64,000 nt of DNA from Paramyrothecium sp. XJ0827 (taxonomy: Eukaryota; Ascomycota; Sordariomycetes; Hypocreales; Stachybotryaceae), in NCBI GenBank assembly GCA_020881915.1, contig JAJFPB010000001.1, forward strand, positions 4,154,001-4,218,000. Direction: 5' to 3'. The notes under the pieces are model-generated. The model was not told where the DNA came from, did not search any database, and worked only from the letters and a program-made list of their open reading frames with translations. Shown piece after piece: positions 1 through 13,963 of this stretch. Numbering within the stretch: the stretch's first letter is position 1; every line of letters starts with the position of its first letter. Position numbers and translations under genes: made by a program.

Positions 1-782
1 GTTAGGACAATGTGCGGTTTCTCGATGCCACAAAGCAGACTCCGTGTCACAGGGCCACGGAGGGTGAGAGTCGTTGAGAGTGTCGGAAACGGTCAAGCAG
101 GAGAAGCATCCGGGAGGATCCGCACGCGAAGTGGGAGGGCAAGGTCGATCTATAAAGTAGTTGATGGTCGTGGAGGCGGAGAGGGCGCGGGAGCGAGGTG
201 AAGCCTCAATGGCAAATGGACCCTGGTCCCAGGAATAAGCGAATACCGACGAGGCTTCTCGTCTGTGCGAATTCTTCTCCGCTGGAGGACATGGTAGCCC
301 CAGGGCTAGCCGGGGGGGGGAAGAGACCAATCGCGCGGCCATCGCATGGTGGGCATCACCAGCGAGACGGATCCGTAGCCTGCTAGGGATGCTCATTGGG
401 AGCCAGGGGGTGTGGGACGGCGAGGGTGTCGTCCTCGGCGACGTCCCAGTGGGGAGGGAGGGGAGGGCATCGAGAATCATCAACGGCAGGGGTGCGATGG
501 GTGGAGCAATCGACCAGTGCATGAAAGGTTGGTAGCACCGACACACTGGTGACAGGGGTCTAGAAACAGCAGAGAAGGGGACCGCAAATGAGGGGGCAAG
601 GACTTGGCTGTGGGTGCGCATGTGTGGGCGTCGCATGAATCGTCAGCTTGGGTATTCCCGTAGGCCCGTGGCCAACCCTGCCAATGCTGGGTGTTGGTGA
701 CGGAGAGAGAAAGAATGCCGAAGGTGATGGATGGGCTGGGCTGGGCTGGGCTGCATGTTGGCTTGGACAAGGTGATAAAGTG

Positions 783-1040
783 GTTAATTACCTTACCTTA
801 AAAGTTACCTCGCTTTCGGGGCAGAAGAGCCTTGCAGCATGTAAGACGCTTTTCAGCACCCAGGGGCCGCCCAACCCGCAGGGCGCGTCCCACTCCAGCC
901 TGCCTCGCCTTACCTTATAGGTGCCTTGCCTTGCCTCCAGACTCCCAGCCGATCACCCAAAAAGTCCTCCAGGGGCTTTTTTGCTAGCCTGCTTACGGTC
1001 TCCATACTGTTTTGTAAGGTACAGGTCTGGTAAGGTAGGG
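783..1040. repeat. CCTTACC / TAAGGTA word cluster
   Basis: Short words of the type CCTTACCTTA, and their complement TAAGGTA, recur several times here: near 785-800, 905-935 and 1015-1040. The same low-complexity words appear upstream of UGP1 (13758-13775), next to the 38.4 kb tandem repeat, and densely in the bZIP leader (57856-57875, 58486-58542 and 58628-58660). They sit in non-coding DNA and look like a dispersed promoter or intergenic motif, not one element. Confidence 0.5.
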
Positions 1041-4000
1041 TACTGTAGCGTGTTAGTTGCCGGCGGAGCCCTTCTACCCCTACCCCTTGCCGCTCTCCTC
1101 TGGCAGCCATTCTCACGACATCAGCATATCCACCGATTACACCCCTGCAATCATCTCCCATCATTGGTGTGGCTGGCTGTCGGATTTGCCCAAGCCCACA
1201 CACACGCTCACACTCACTCCCCCCCCTGTCCCATTCCAGTAGGACTCGCAGTTGCAGTTCCTACGCTCATCACCTCCCCCGTCGGGCAACTCGAAGAGAC
1301 CCTCAAGGAATTGGCCTTGTTCATTCGTCCCCCTCCCCGAAGCAGCTTCTTCTCTGGGAGTTCTTCCGGTAATGACGAACTCTTCCATGCCTCCATTGGG
1401 GAGGACAGCACAGACGCGATAGCAGCTTGTTGATTCCCGAATTACAGAATAGGGACAAAGTGAATAGGGTCTCGCGCTAGTTTCAGCACCAAGTCCATGC
1501 GGTAATCTTGTAGCCCGCTGGCTGGCGCCTGTTCAGGTTCGCACCACGCTGCACTGCGCTGGTGGCGTTGAAGCCATGCTACTCTCTGATTAATCCGTCG
1601 CCCCGAATTTGACACACGGCTAGCCTTGACGAGTCTGGTTGTGACCTTTGGTGTAGCATTCGATTAGGCTCCGGCCGGCGGCGACGATACCAGGCCTTAG
1701 GTGAGCGGGAACCAGAAAAAGAAGTCATGCCAATCAATACTCATCAAGCGCAGTCTATTAATACGTGCCATTTTCAAGAAAGAGGTACAGTCAGAGATTG
1801 CCGTTCTGAGGACAGCCGAAACATCGCGCCTGTCTCCCACGAGGGCGCCATCCTCGCGTGGTCCGTGTGTGCGCGCGTCTGTCTATTCGCAGGCGCCGGC
1901 AGTGCCATCTTGCAACGTGGGATCGCTGCACGCAAATGCAATCTGCTCTCCCACCATAGCAGCGTGGAGGGACGGCTGGTTGAGACATGCATGGACTACC
2001 AGGTGACCTCGCCCCCTGACATTGGTTCGGGCTCGGGTAGGAACCGCTCATGAGACTTGACGTCGCCCAGCAGCATTCATGGAACAAATCCGTCCTCTGA
2101 TTAGCGTTCTGGCTCTAGGCGTCTGAAAACCGTGCTACGGCAGTTGGCTCCAATTAGCTTTGCCGTCAGGCTGCGGTCGTCAGGTCGCGTCGGCTCGCTA
2201 ATCGTAATGTCAACCACCTGCAACGACTAGGTAGTTTCGAGCCAAAAGGTGCGGTCATTTTTACCCTCGCTCGTCCTTGAAATGGACAATGTTGATGCCG
2301 ACGGAATAAGATACCGGTAGTCTGCTGTCTATTCTATGAATCGGCTCAACTCTATTCTGAACTGCCGATCATCACCTTGCAGCCACACTGCTTACTCACG
2401 GTTCCTGTTACACACGGAGACTGGAGGAACGTGCATGATGAGACGCTATTATAGGAATTCTTGTTTCAAACGAGATATTTCGGGAAGCACGTTCCCATAG
2501 GGCATGAATGCAGGCTGTGACGGCTCCTCCATACGAACCGCTCTCCTGGTCCGGACGTGACTGCTGGCCCTTGGGACATTTTCTGAGTCGTCAAGCACTT
2601 AGCTTCTGGCGTCCGGCGACCATGCGACCCATTCCATGGGATCAATTAACGCGGCACACGGACGCTAGTGCAGAGCACCGGAAACCAATGTATCTGTAAC
2701 GCCGGAACGTTGACAGAAGCAAAGCTTCCCGCCAAATCTCCATCCTTTCAACTTTTGCGGGTGGCAGACTAGTGGAGTGTGACGTTTTTTCTTTTGTCCT
2801 CGGTTTCGATGGGCTTTGCTTCCGCAATTATGCTTTCTTGCCGGTTTGATTGCTGGAGTTTTGCTATCCCTAATTTCACCATAGGCACGGTATGGCCGGG
2901 ACGTAGACTAAGTACCTAAGGTAGGTAACATTGGTCCTTTGGAAGAACGCGCCTCATGACGGGTACTTTGGTCTCGGTCGCGCGTCATTGTGTTTGCCAA
3001 TGCCAAAGTACCGAACCCAGAGAACTATTCAGTGTAGAAAATGCGCCCCCAACATGGCGTACCTGAACTGCCTGGAGCAGGCACCCTTGGGAAGGCAGGC
3101 TCAGGCGAGGCGCCTACAACCCTAAAGTACATTCTCCCTGGCTCTTGCTCTTGTACCTTTTCTCCAGTTCATTTGTTGATTCTTGCTGGAAGCCCCATCT
3201 GCGCTGCAACCAACTCAACAAAGGACCATATTCTATTGCATGCATCACGGAAATTTGCTTATACAAAGCTGCTTCTCAGCGGAGAGGTAGCATCATCCCA
3301 ACGCGACACCAGTCACGTTCGCGTCGTGCAAGTTTGGCCGCGAACAAGCCAATCGAGGCCCGGCGATCTTGGATCGCCATGAGGGAGATCCAAGAACAAG
3401 CCCCTGCTGCGGCGCTCAAAGAACAAGGCCAGCTCCTGAGACCACTAGTAGACTGGAGCAAATCCTCGAAAACACCGGCGTCAAAGTCTGGCAGCGACTA
3501 TTTCATTGGTCTAAAAGATGGACTTGGACGACGGTAGGCTGGGCCGCTCTAGTTTGCGTGACCTCGTATTCAACGTGACCTGTTGTGGGTTCAAATCGCC
3601 TCCAGCGCCGTATTTCACCTCCGTTGCCATCGTCGCAAGCTTATAGGAGCATAATGGCTCCCATAGACGCTGTGTGTTGGTGATCGCGTGGTTCATTTCA
3701 GCCTGTTAGGTTTCGAGAAGGCTTGCCGGTTCTGTGACTGGTCTCTCGGCCCGTCTCTGCATACACCCCCCATATCCTGGACAAGCCACACAGCAAAGAG
3801 AGATGACGAGCGCGCGGCTTCGGCCATGGAAACCAGCCAACCCACGCTCAATCAACATTTTCCCTTCTTCTCACAAACCGTGTCGGGTTCTCCCTGGATC
3901 CGATCCCTCAGATTCATGCTGGTTTTGAACAGGCATTTCATACAGGCATTGCTCGCTTCCTTCATGGATCCCTGCCACCCTCGATAACACGGGGTCTGGA

Positions 4001-7000
4001 GCCATCTCTGCGCAATCGCCACCACTCCATCCGCGCCGACTTGCTGTTCGAGAAGCATAGATTATCGGTCTGCTGTGATATCCCCTCACTGACAGGCAGA
4101 CGACCCCTTGCCCTTGCATCGGCCCACATGTGCCTCGACCGAAAAGGTTCCGTCTCACGGGCTGCATGTAGGTTGTCTGCTAAGGAACCCGGCTCGGCAT
4201 CCTCTTTCATCCGGTTGGCTCCATGAGGTCCCTTGCCCACCATTTTCCCCTTCAGCTCCATCGCCCGACGTGCATCCTCCTCCAGTTACCACGCCCGGTT
4301 AATGTCACCGAACCTGCATTCGCTTGGCCTGGGACACGAGAGGTGTGTGTGCGCGCGGGAAAGGATTATGAGCTGCAAGGCACAACAAGCCAGCCGAATC
4401 TGGGGTTAATTGCTCTACATTTGCGAATGCAGTGGGCTTGCTTCTCCGGACACCACTGCCAATTATTGGCTTAGGTTTTTTGCTTTTTCTCATCAATCTC
4501 CGACAAAGCCTCGCCGCTCAGGCTGCATCTAGAAGAACCGGAGGATCAAGCTAATGCAGGTTTCCTTTTCCTCCTCGCGTTCGTCAGGCACGCCTGAAGA
4601 AGCGGCGCCGAACATTCCACGAGCAGTTCGTGCCTCCACGGAAACCTCTTTGGGTTCTAGCCTCCCCTCAACCACGCGCGGCTTGCCTCACACGGAAGAA
4701 GACAATCTCCCAGTACCATGGCGAATTGGTCTGCTGCATTTCAGCCGCCTAGACAGCCCAGGTTAGCTCCCTGCCCCAGCCAACGCCTCTTTACTCTAAA
4801 TCGGCCCTGCATCCTTCTTTGGGAAATGTCTTCCGTAGGGTTGGAAAGATAGTCTGACCGACACCCGTTCTGCTGGGTCCTTGACTGTTGTGCCCCACCA
4901 TAACCTCGAGGATGAGGGGGATGCGAAGCAAAATCTCCATTGAATCCGAGCCCAGGCAGCACATGGGAGAATCAGGATTCAATTCACTAGGGTCATCCTA
5001 TCCTATGGCCATGGCACGATCTTCCGACGCAAACCAGCTTCCAGAACGCGAGCCGTGGCCAATTACTCTGTCAAATGTTTACATGGCAAGTGCCTGCGGA
5101 TCTTCTCTGCTACGTCACGCCATGTGCGTGTGGCCATTGGCACCAACAGATATCGGGCAAAAGAGACAATTCCAATCAGACAGATTGCCAAAGAGTAACC
5201 GGTGGCCTTGAGGTGGACCACGCCCTTCCGCCATCAGTACCTCGCCACCAACGGACGGCATGCTTGGAAGAGCAAGGTAATCCGCAAGCAGAAGCATTAT
5301 TCGAGCCGGTTTAGATTGCCCGTATCGGCCGAACGTGTCCAAACATGCGGCATTATTAGCTTTCGGCCATATCCAGGGTGTCTGGAACACTTGAACTCCC
5401 AGAAGCTGACGGAACCGGCCGTCAGCCACAAGCTCTCAATCCTTGTTTGCATTTCCATGGCATTGGAATGCCTGTCTCCAGCCAGGAACTCGACATGGAC
5501 TCGGCTGCGACTGAACCAGGGTGAGGCATGGGCGTCAGCTATAGTGAAACGAGGTATATTGGGTTGAGCCCTAAACCGTAAGTGAATGAATTCAGTGGTA
5601 CCTCAAGTGAGGCTCTTCAAAAAAGCTCAACCCTACAAAAAGCAACAAGAAAAAAAGTGCCGTTGGTGAAGTCGGTTCTCATCACCCATGATTGTTTGAG
5701 CCCATACCCCCAACAATGGGTCAAGCAATGTTTTCACATCTCTAAGCTGCATCAAATATGCGGCACACGAACAAAGTCGCTTGCGATGTAACCCCACACT
5801 GCAGACAATGTCAGCCGGGGAAATGAGAAAACCACCGTCTCGTCTTGCCAGTATTACCCCAAGGTGGGCCTGGGACTGCCTCTTCTGCTGACGACAGGTT
5901 GTCAACGGGTGTCCTGGTAATCGCAGCATTCCGAGGTGGATATCGATATTGCGACAAGACAGGGAACAACGGGCAGACTATCGACCTCTTCCCCAGACCC
6001 ACCATTCATGTTTTTGGGGCCGGAACTTATGTTGCAGCCGATATCCGCCGGATCCTTTTCTAACACGACCAGCCCGCGTGCATCCTGCTCTTCGCTCGCA
6101 GCCTGAGGAGCCCTCAAACTGAAGATAATCTCAATGACCGGAAATACGGGAGCCCTGCACAGAACCTAGTTGTTTGCTCCCAAGCTCCGGCAGACAACTG
6201 TTGGGGCGTTACCGAATACCCTACTTGCATTGAGCGCTGTGCCAAGCGGGTCGGTTTGCTGTTAGCCCTGCGTCAGCGCTGTAAGTGGTACTGGACATGC
6301 AAGCTATTATCAAGAAAGAACCACTCTGCCAGTCCTCCTGGGAGTAATCCCAGTGGCACTTCTGGTTGCTCCCCGGCACGAGTGAACTATTGTTGCAACC
6401 CCATCCTGCTACCCACACCGGGCCTCAGACAAGAAAGGCTGAGCATCGAACGACAGGATCCACGCACTACCCGTCCTGGTGGGTAAGGGGCTCCGCAACA
6501 CGCACCAAGATGCAGGAGTCTGGCTTCTTGGGACCTCACTAACTGTGTTGAGAGAGAATCCCGATGAAGACCCACCACCAGGAGGTTCCACCAGTTTTTT
6601 GCTTGTTTGAGGTGCTCTGCCCCGTCAGCTTACGCGGTAGCCAGTGGCCGCACCACGCGTGAAAGGCAATTCAAGACGAAACCAACAATCCAATCTGGGT
6701 TTTTTGCTCCCCCCGGAGCCGAGCTTCGGTCTGCGTCACAGGCCTGTGCTTTTTACTCACTGGCAAGGCTGGATGGGCTTTAAGCGTCTTTGCAGAAAAG
6801 CTTGGCTAGAGACTTCTGGGAGGTGGTGACTGACATTTGCTGTAGACAGCTGGAAAGCCTGTGACTAAAACGCACACGGGCAGTGTTCGTCTGCAACAGA
6901 CATCTGCTCCCATACCAACTCGTTGACTTGCAAATAATCTATCACAAACTCTCGCATCACCATAAACACAGGCAATTGCCCAGGGTGTTACAACTAGCAT

Positions 7001-8287
7001 TTAAGCTGCTGTACGTCCTCCAGAATAGGCAAGAGCGCTCTCGTGTGTTGGCTGTTCCTTGCATCCGATGCAAGCAATCAATTTCTAATACACCATGCAG
7101 TGACGCAGGAAATGAACCCAGATGCCGTGTCTCCAAGCTGTTGGCAGCGCAATTTGACAAATCGACTACAGTAAACGGGCTCGGTTAGCTGATTCGGCCC
7201 TAATGCCATTGATCAGCAAGATTTGCAGGCAAATTTGTACGCTTTGCGCGGGTATTTGTGTCCCGGCACCGCAGCCCGATACGGTAAGCCTGACTAGATG
7301 CGCAGAAGAGAAAACATTGATCGCCCCGTTCCACCAGACGATTGTCTATGGCTGGATTGTTCAGAGAGGCCCCAGATACCGGGTAGCGTAGCGGGAACTT
7401 GAATGCGTGCGCTCGGACGTCCTCGAGCAAAAGACGATATGAGTTCTGCCGACACGGTATGCTTCCGCCTATCTAGACCCGGACCCAGCTAAATTCTTGT
7501 TTCTACGTGAAATTTGGAACACGCTAAGATTCTCCTTCGTCTCTTCTGGCGTCCTCGACGAAGATGGGCTCCGTCATTCAACGTTGCCAGATGGCAGCGA
7601 AGGGGAGAACGGCGTAAATATAGCATGTTGCTTCCCCGGTGACATGCAACAATCTACCTGTTTTTTTATGCGTGCCGAGTAGTGATACTAGTTGTATCAA
7701 GCTAGTCGGTTCGAATCTTGCTTGGGGCTAGTCTCAGCAATTGGCCGCCGTGAACTGACCAATGGTTCTTGCGTGACTTGACATAAGGTTTAAGTCCAAA
7801 CAGACACGGAACCATCCAAGCTCATGGTGGTTGTAGTGGAAAGCATGGAGCGAGCTACTTCTGTTGCTTTCGTTGCCTTGGGTGTGAGCCACGAACCGAT
7901 GGCTTTGCCATTAAAGACTTGCGAGGTGAGACTCTGAAACAGTAACGTGAAGCACGGGGCAGCCCATCCGGTTTGGAGCAGCTACGTCGCGGTGGGAGCG
8001 AACCGTGCGCCATGGTCCGGTGAGGGTCGATATCATTTACATTCCAGAGTTTATCGTTCTTTGGTTCACCTGACGCCGGAGCCGGCGCGGCACATGAACC
8101 GGTTAAGATGAAAACCCGGCGACGATGCGTAGTTCAAAGGGGCATGGCTGCGCTTCATATTGGCGGGGGAAAGACGCCCTCGCTTCCAAGCCGTTCGTTG
8201 TTCTGGGATGGGTAGTTGTACCAAGGAGTGTGAAATTACAGTCAACGTTGAGGGTCAAGTTCTGGACTCAACGTTGCGGTGATCCAC

Positions 8288-8334
8288 ATCCATCTCGAGT
8301 GGTAGTAGATCCATCTCGAGTCCAAGCTACTACC
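8288..8334. repeat. 13-bp direct repeat plus 8-bp hairpin
   Basis: The 13-mer ATCCATCTCGAGT occurs at 8288-8300 and again at 8309-8321. Overlapping it, GGTAGTAG (8301-8308) and CTACTACC (8327-8334) form a perfect 8-bp inverted repeat with an 18-nt loop. No gene is adjacent. It may be a regulatory hairpin or chance. Confidence 0.45.
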
Positions 8335-9048
8335 ATGGTCACAAGAAGAGCGAGCATCACTCAAGTTCCAAGGGAACACAGAGGAATGGTGAAGCGAAAT
8401 GGCATCCGAGCCGTCGGCTGGAGTGTCCAACCTAATGTGGTACAGGGTAGGGCTTAGCAAAGCAGGCAGACGAGGCATCGTGGAGCTATAAGACTCGGGT
8501 TTTCGATTAAGATGACATCTTCCGAAAAGTTGAATCATGCGTATATAATCATTGAGATACAAGAAACCGAAGGCCATGTAAAATAACCCAACCATGCCAT
8601 GACACATTCAATAACCTTCAATATTTGTGTCTATGGCTGATGAAAGGTGGTTTTACTTCCAGCCCAGAGAGATGTGAGCGAAGACGAGAAATACCCACAG
8701 AAGTCATCGACGCCCCAGAGACAACAAGACCTTTACCAGATTATTGGGTTGGTCTTCGTTCATGAAATTGTGCGTGTTAAACGACGCCTACACTTGGTGA
8801 TGCGCTCTCCAGTCAGCCTCAATGGTGCCCCACCTCGCAAGAATCAACCTGAATATTGCCCCGAACTGCGGTCTTGTCATCGACATGTCAACGCAGCTCA
8901 TCGACTCTCATAAATACACACCTCATTTGACGACGTATCACAACCAGACGAGCATCCAGAAGCTTCGCGGATTGATCTGACTGCCTGCCTCAACTTCTTA
9001 CAGAAATCCCTCCAGCGCCCCACCCATTCCTTCGGAAACTACATCACA

Positions 9049-9996
9049 ATGGCAGCGCTCAAGTCGGCACGAGAGCTAGAGGCCGCCCTGGGCGATGTAC
9101 CTGCCGTGATACGCGTCAAGAAACTGCAATGTACTATCGAAGGGCCCGGCGATGCATGGGGCAGGCGCGGCAAGCCGCAGCCCATGTACGTGTCGGCCGA
9201 TGTCTCACTGGACAAGCCGTTTGGGTCGTCCTCGTCAGAAGACGCCGTCGCTGCGGACACTGTGCACTACGGGCTGCTAAGCAAGGCCGTCCTCGCGAGT
9301 CTGGGCAGCTTGAAGGAACGGAGCGCCGCGGGCTCCTCGGCCTCACTCTACGAAGTACTGGATCACATATGGCGGGACCTTACCGGGTTCGATCTGTACG
9401 GCGCGCACGAAGCCAACGAGAACAAGGCGCCCTTCCTCCGGCTGGATGCGATTCGCAACCTGCGCATAAAGCTCCAACTGCCCAAGGCCTCGAGGCTGGG
9501 GGGTGTGGTGAGCTTGACCGGCAGCGCGTCCTTCTCCAGCGAGGGCGTCCGCTCCACGATGCACGCCCGTAGTCTTGCCCTGGGCATACACGAGCTCAGA
9601 CTGCCGGTCCTCATCGGCGTCAACGACAACGAGAGACTGGGTAAGCAGGTTGTCGTGGCGAACATCGAGGTGGACAGGTTCGCCGGGTCCACGGACGACT
9701 ACCCCGGGCTTGAAGGGGTGCTTGAGCAGGTAGGTGACAGCGTTGGCTGACAGAACATTTGCTGACTCGGAACATGGCAGGCTATTGACGCATCGTCCTA
9801 CGAGACACTTGAGGCGCTGGCTGCAAAGCTGGCCGAGGTGGCAACGAAGTACTTGAGGTCTGCCAACCTGCTGCCACCCGATGGGACGGGCTCCGAACTC
9901 GCAATCGCCTTGGAGAAACCAATAGCGGTCGCGCTCGCGGAGGCAGTCTGTGTCGAGCTGAGGGCAAACACCAACGAAGTGGCGGATGCAGCTTGA
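9049..9996 (+). CDS. dihydroneopterin aldolase-type (FolB domain) protein
   Basis: Two exons, 9049-9729 and 9781-9996, are joined across a 51-nt GT-AG intron and give 298 aa. The start ATG lies in the context CACAATGGC. The protein resembles fungal stand-alone FolB-domain proteins of the tunnelling fold: an N-terminal V-x-V-K-x-L strand, a core D-T-V-H-Y-G at about residues 66-71, and a C-terminal S-Y-E-T-L-E-A-L helix followed by a strand with L-E-K-P (Lys at about 273). That Lys is the position expected for the catalytic lysine of dihydroneopterin aldolase, which converts dihydroneopterin to 6-hydroxymethyl-dihydropterin and glycolaldehyde in folate synthesis. Fungi usually make folate with a large FolB/FolK/FolP fusion, so this free-standing copy may act on another pterin or be divergent. 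It converges on the next gene, with 131 nt between the stops. Confidence 0.8.
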
Positions 9997-10127
9997 CAGA
10001 GCCGTGGTGACAGTGCTGTACCAGGTCGCTTATACATCTAATCAAGGATTCGACTTGTTTGCACAACTGAATACAGGCACGCCGTGAAGTGGCCATGTTG
10101 ATTGCTCGTCATCTCTAATTATCTATG

Positions 10128-10878
10128 CTACGCGGGTAAGGCTGGCCGATCGCACTGGGCAACGTCGCCATCTGTAATTTCCCTGATGAACGAAGGCTCT
10201 GCATCCAGCAGCATGACGTGGAAATGTTCCACGGCGTGAACGGATTTGAGACCAGCCCAGTTCTTGAACCATTTCAGCTACGGTTGATCGGTCAGTCAGT
10301 CCGCCTGTCCCATGTGTAGCGGGGATGAAGCAGCAGCCACTTACTTGTGATCGAGGCACGTGTTTGCAGAACGTCTGCCCGACGAAGGACTCAATCTCGG
10401 TCCTCGCTTGATCCGTCAAGTCGCCCGTGGCAGGGTCCTCCTCGAGTGCGAACTTGACCCAAACAACCAGGTGGGTGACCCGTGGTTCAATGCCGTAGGG
10501 CCAGTCGTTCAGCAGTATCTTGACGTCGCTGGGCTCCTGGAACGGCCTGCCCTTGGGCTGCAGCGGCGCCTCCCACCCCAGCCGCTGTGTCAAGATGAAG
10601 TTGGCGACGCTGCCGTACCTCTTGGCCAGGCTGTACGTGAAGGCCTTGTAGCGGCGCAGGTCCGATGGCCGTCGCTGGAAGAGCTCGAGGCGGTTTGTGT
10701 TGACGAAGAGGCAGACATCGTCCCACGTCTGTAGTCGATACTGGGAGTCCGGGGTCCCAATGATGCCCCTGTCCTTATCCGTCAGGTTTCTGAGAAAGTC
10801 TGGGCACTCAGCGGTCCTGTCCCCGTCAGGCACATTGACTTGCCAATACGGCAGGCTGGTATCTGTGTACGACCCCAT
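10128..10878 (-). CDS. GIG1: N-acetylglucosamine-induced protein 1-like (DUF3605)
   Basis: On the minus strand, exon 1 is 10345-10878 and exon 2 is 10128-10277, with a 67-nt intron (GTAAGT...GTAG), giving 227 aa. Diagnostic stretches of the family are L-P-Y-W-x-V-N-V-P near the N-terminus, F-L-x-N-L-T-D-K-D, L-x-T-W-D-D-V, the [14 protein letters not shown] segment and the [13 protein letters not shown] stretch. The second exon supplies the conserved end [19 protein letters not shown]. Without that splice the C-terminus is nonsense, which supports the intron. Candida albicans GIG1 is induced by GlcNAc and affects nikkomycin sensitivity. The biochemical function of the family is unknown. No signal peptide or membrane span is seen. 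Confidence 0.85.
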
Positions 10879-13800
10879 TTTCCCCAGAGTCGTCCTCTAT
10901 GCAGAATGATGCGGCAATTACAGACGACACGTATCAGACGTTCGGATACAGGGCAACCGGAGGTTGTTGCTATGAGAATGACCAGAGTTGCGATGACAAG
11001 CTTTGAGTAGTTGGGGCAATTATCTGCAACGTCGAGATATCATGATGCTTGCGTGCGAAATGAGGTCGAGGAATGTTGGCCCCACGAACAGCAGCCCGCA
11101 GCTCCCTCAGTGCTAAAGTCAAAACTTCGCAATAATGGTAGTAGTAATCCGTTCTCTTCAGATGATCTGGGGTAAAGGAAGGGCCAGACACCATGCAATT
11201 CTGGTTATATGTAGGTGCTTGCCCCCAATTTGACTGGTAGAATATGGACCATTTGGCTCGACGACAGCTTCGACTGGAACCACTAACGTTACTGCAGATG
11301 CGGTTTCGGAATTGGCGTAGACGGCGCAGGCCCCGCCACCCAATCAGCTGGCGGGGGTCGCCCAATTTCACGGATCCGGAGCATGTCTCAAGCAGAGAGG
11401 TTTGATCGAGCGTTCTGCATGAGCGTAGAAGCCGCCTTGACATAACATGCTATTCCTTGCAAAGGAAAACCATCATTCATCCGTCACCATCGGGCCGCCA
11501 CTGAAGGTCCTTACAGCACCTTGAAGATCTGGCGCCCGATGACACGGTGTTGGACAGCAATGTAGTGAACGTTCCAGATCCTGAATGTTTCTTAGATGTT
11601 CTTAGACTTTGTCTGTGTTGATTTTACTTGCAGTAGTCCTGCCATCAATTCTATTATTAGTTCCACATTATTTGACTATCATTATTGAAATTTTACTTTC
11701 TTTTTTGCTCTGCTCTTTACCAACCAACGACTTCTAAATGGCGCCATACATGCGCGTAACGACTAACGACGATGGTCTGCTTTGCGACTACCGACGATGG
11801 TGCTTTCAGTTACCGGGCTTAGTGGTAGTGGCGGTCTGTGAACAAACCAGCTTATTAGACCGCATTTTCATCCCTTGAAATATGGATTTTCGCCTGGCCC
11901 ACGGACAAGGCTTCAATATATCGACCACGTTGAATCTCGAAACAGCCAATAGCGTGCACTAGGCCCTGGTACCCTTGCGCTTTGGTACTGTTCGCGGCGG
12001 TAAAGCGCCAGCATGATCCCGATGGGATCGGGCGTCCACGGAATACGGGCTTGACCGTAGAAAGTGCCGTCTCAACCCCTTCAGTGATAGCTTCGCAGGA
12101 ACCTACCTATCTACGTAGACTACTGGGAGTCATGGTCTCTCTCCAGGCTCGTGTCTTTTTGGCTACGGCTTTCATGCCGGACTTGCGAACACTACCACTA
12201 GACATGCCTTTCCTCACGGAGGAGGTGATTTTCGATCAACGAGCGGAAAATTGAAGGAGTTTCTGAGGCCCCAACACGTTAGCGTCCAGGTACTGCCAGG
12301 ATCCCGGTCCGTTGCCACGCCATGCAGCTCGCTACCAAAGCTGGGTGGAGACAAAAGGGGAGAATTGGTTGAGGTTATTTCCGCCATGGCAAACAAGTAT
12401 CCGTGCCGTGGTGTGTGGGAGCTTTTCGCTATCAGAATCGATAAAATGGAACTTTGCAGGCGGGTGCCACTTTTTGAGCCGCCGCTCCTCACCGTAAATC
12501 GCGCGCCACTTTATTGATTCTTGACGGTCCATGTGTCTCGTAACGTAGCTCGTACCGCGATGCATGAGCGCGCATGTTGATGTGCGTTCGCAGACAAAAC
12601 CATTGCTTGGGCCTAGAATGATATGATATCAGATGTGAGGCTGGACGCATGTGAGTAGTCAGGTAGGTAGCACGCAGAAGACTTGATGCATTTTTTTTTT
12701 TTAAAGGTGGGGGTACACACTGCTTGGGCGAACGGGGGTGACGTACGTTCCGTTGGAGGCAAAGGCAAGGTTGTTGGTTGCTACGGATAAATTTTGCGTC
12801 TCGATCCTTCCAATTGCCGATGACAGGCAGTCAGTGAGCGGCATGGGCCTGGGAACATGGAAGGGCGGTGGTTGAGTCAACGTGCTTCAGTCGAGGTTCC
12901 TCACTCGGCAAAGGAAAAGGAGCAAGTGTCGGGGGCAGGCAGCCGTTTCTACAGACAATTCCAAAAGGGTAGTATCTTGACTGGAGCAGAATCCTCGTTT
13001 CTTGCTTTTGCGAATGGACCGTCATTATCAATATTGACACCACCGCCGCCACCCACCACCAGCATCCGCATCATCATTGCCGGGCTTGTCCAGAGTGATC
13101 TCCCACCAGGCCTGTAGCGCTGCCACCCTTGGGGCGCCATTTTGCTTCGTTGCCCCGCTCATCCGTCAACACTGCCCCTCCACACACCGTCTAGCGAATG
13201 AGATGAATCCGTTTCGGGCAACGAGCTGTGCACGCAGTCGTATCCGTGCATTCAGGTTCAGCTAAGGCAAGGTGATATCGTTCCAAACATATCTTTTCAT
13301 CTTGCTTGGGGGAAGGGGGAGGGGATTGAACGTGGTGGCGGCCGGAAATGAGCAATAACTTCGGACCTTGCCGCCAGAGATTGGCTGCCATGGAGGGCTT
13401 GACGTTTTCGTGGTCGCCCCCCTTGGTGCAACCCTCCCGTATTTGCCTGGGTGCGACCGCCTTGCTCCAGAGCTACTTGAAGTCTGCTTCGTCCGCTCTG
13501 TTCGCGCTCTCTCGTTTTCTACCTCAGCTGTAACGATATATATACCATTCACTCGCCCAGAGACGTACAGCACGCCTCGCACTTGGAGCCTCTGCCCGTA
13601 AGTCACCAAGCTCTGCCAAGACGACAGTGTGGGAAAAGCACATAGTCTCTCTGGTGCCCGCCCAAACGGCGCAATTGCAGCGGCCTGACGTCAAGAACAG
13701 GGTGGTCCTGATTGACCAACGACCTTCCTCCATTACCTCACTACCTGTATACTTGGACCTTGCCTTACCTTAGCTGCGCTGTCGACGTACTAGCGAGGGG

Positions 13801-13963
13801 AAGCTCCCAGGTCACCCCACCAAGGACCTCGAGACGCCCCGCCTTCGCTCCTCTCGAGCCAGCGAACTACTTCATCTCCCGTTTCCCTCCTCGACTTCTC
13901 CTGGATTTGCGAAAGCTGCATCCTCAATCAGCTAAACCACACATTTCTCCTCATTCAGACACC
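10879..13963. other. intergenic region upstream of GIG1-like gene and UGP1
   Basis: No gene is supported. The left part is presumably the divergent promoter side of the GIG1-like gene. The right part, from about 13000, is C/T-rich and carries a TATA-like element and a CCTTGCCTTACCTTAG run, as expected for the promoter and long leader of a strongly expressed fungal gene. A run of 12 T lies at 12691-12702. Confidence 0.5.
13537..13544 (+). promoter_or_regulatory. possible TATA element of UGP1
   Basis: TATATATA lies 427 nt before the UGP1 start codon and is followed by a pyrimidine-rich leader. It is assigned by position and sequence only; a long 5' leader or leader intron would be needed. Confidence 0.35.

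Larger units (their letters stand above)
1..9048. other. gene-poor stretch, no supported gene
   Basis: I find no coding region I can defend on either strand. Open frames here are short, overlap on both strands and have the Pro/Ser/Arg/His-rich composition of chance frames in GC-rich DNA. CCTTACC-type words recur around 783-1040, and a small repeat and hairpin lies at 8288-8334. The last few hundred bases before 9049 are pyrimidine-rich and are probably the promoter and leader of the FolB-type gene. Confidence 0.5.

Noticed and set aside
3560..3620. tRNA-like GGGTTCAAATC box
   Set aside because: T-arm does not pair, and no matching 5' acceptor stem or D-arm was found upstream.
7700..7740. tRNA-like GGTTCGAATC box
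   Set aside because: B-box-like word only; flanks do not fold into a T-arm and acceptor stem.
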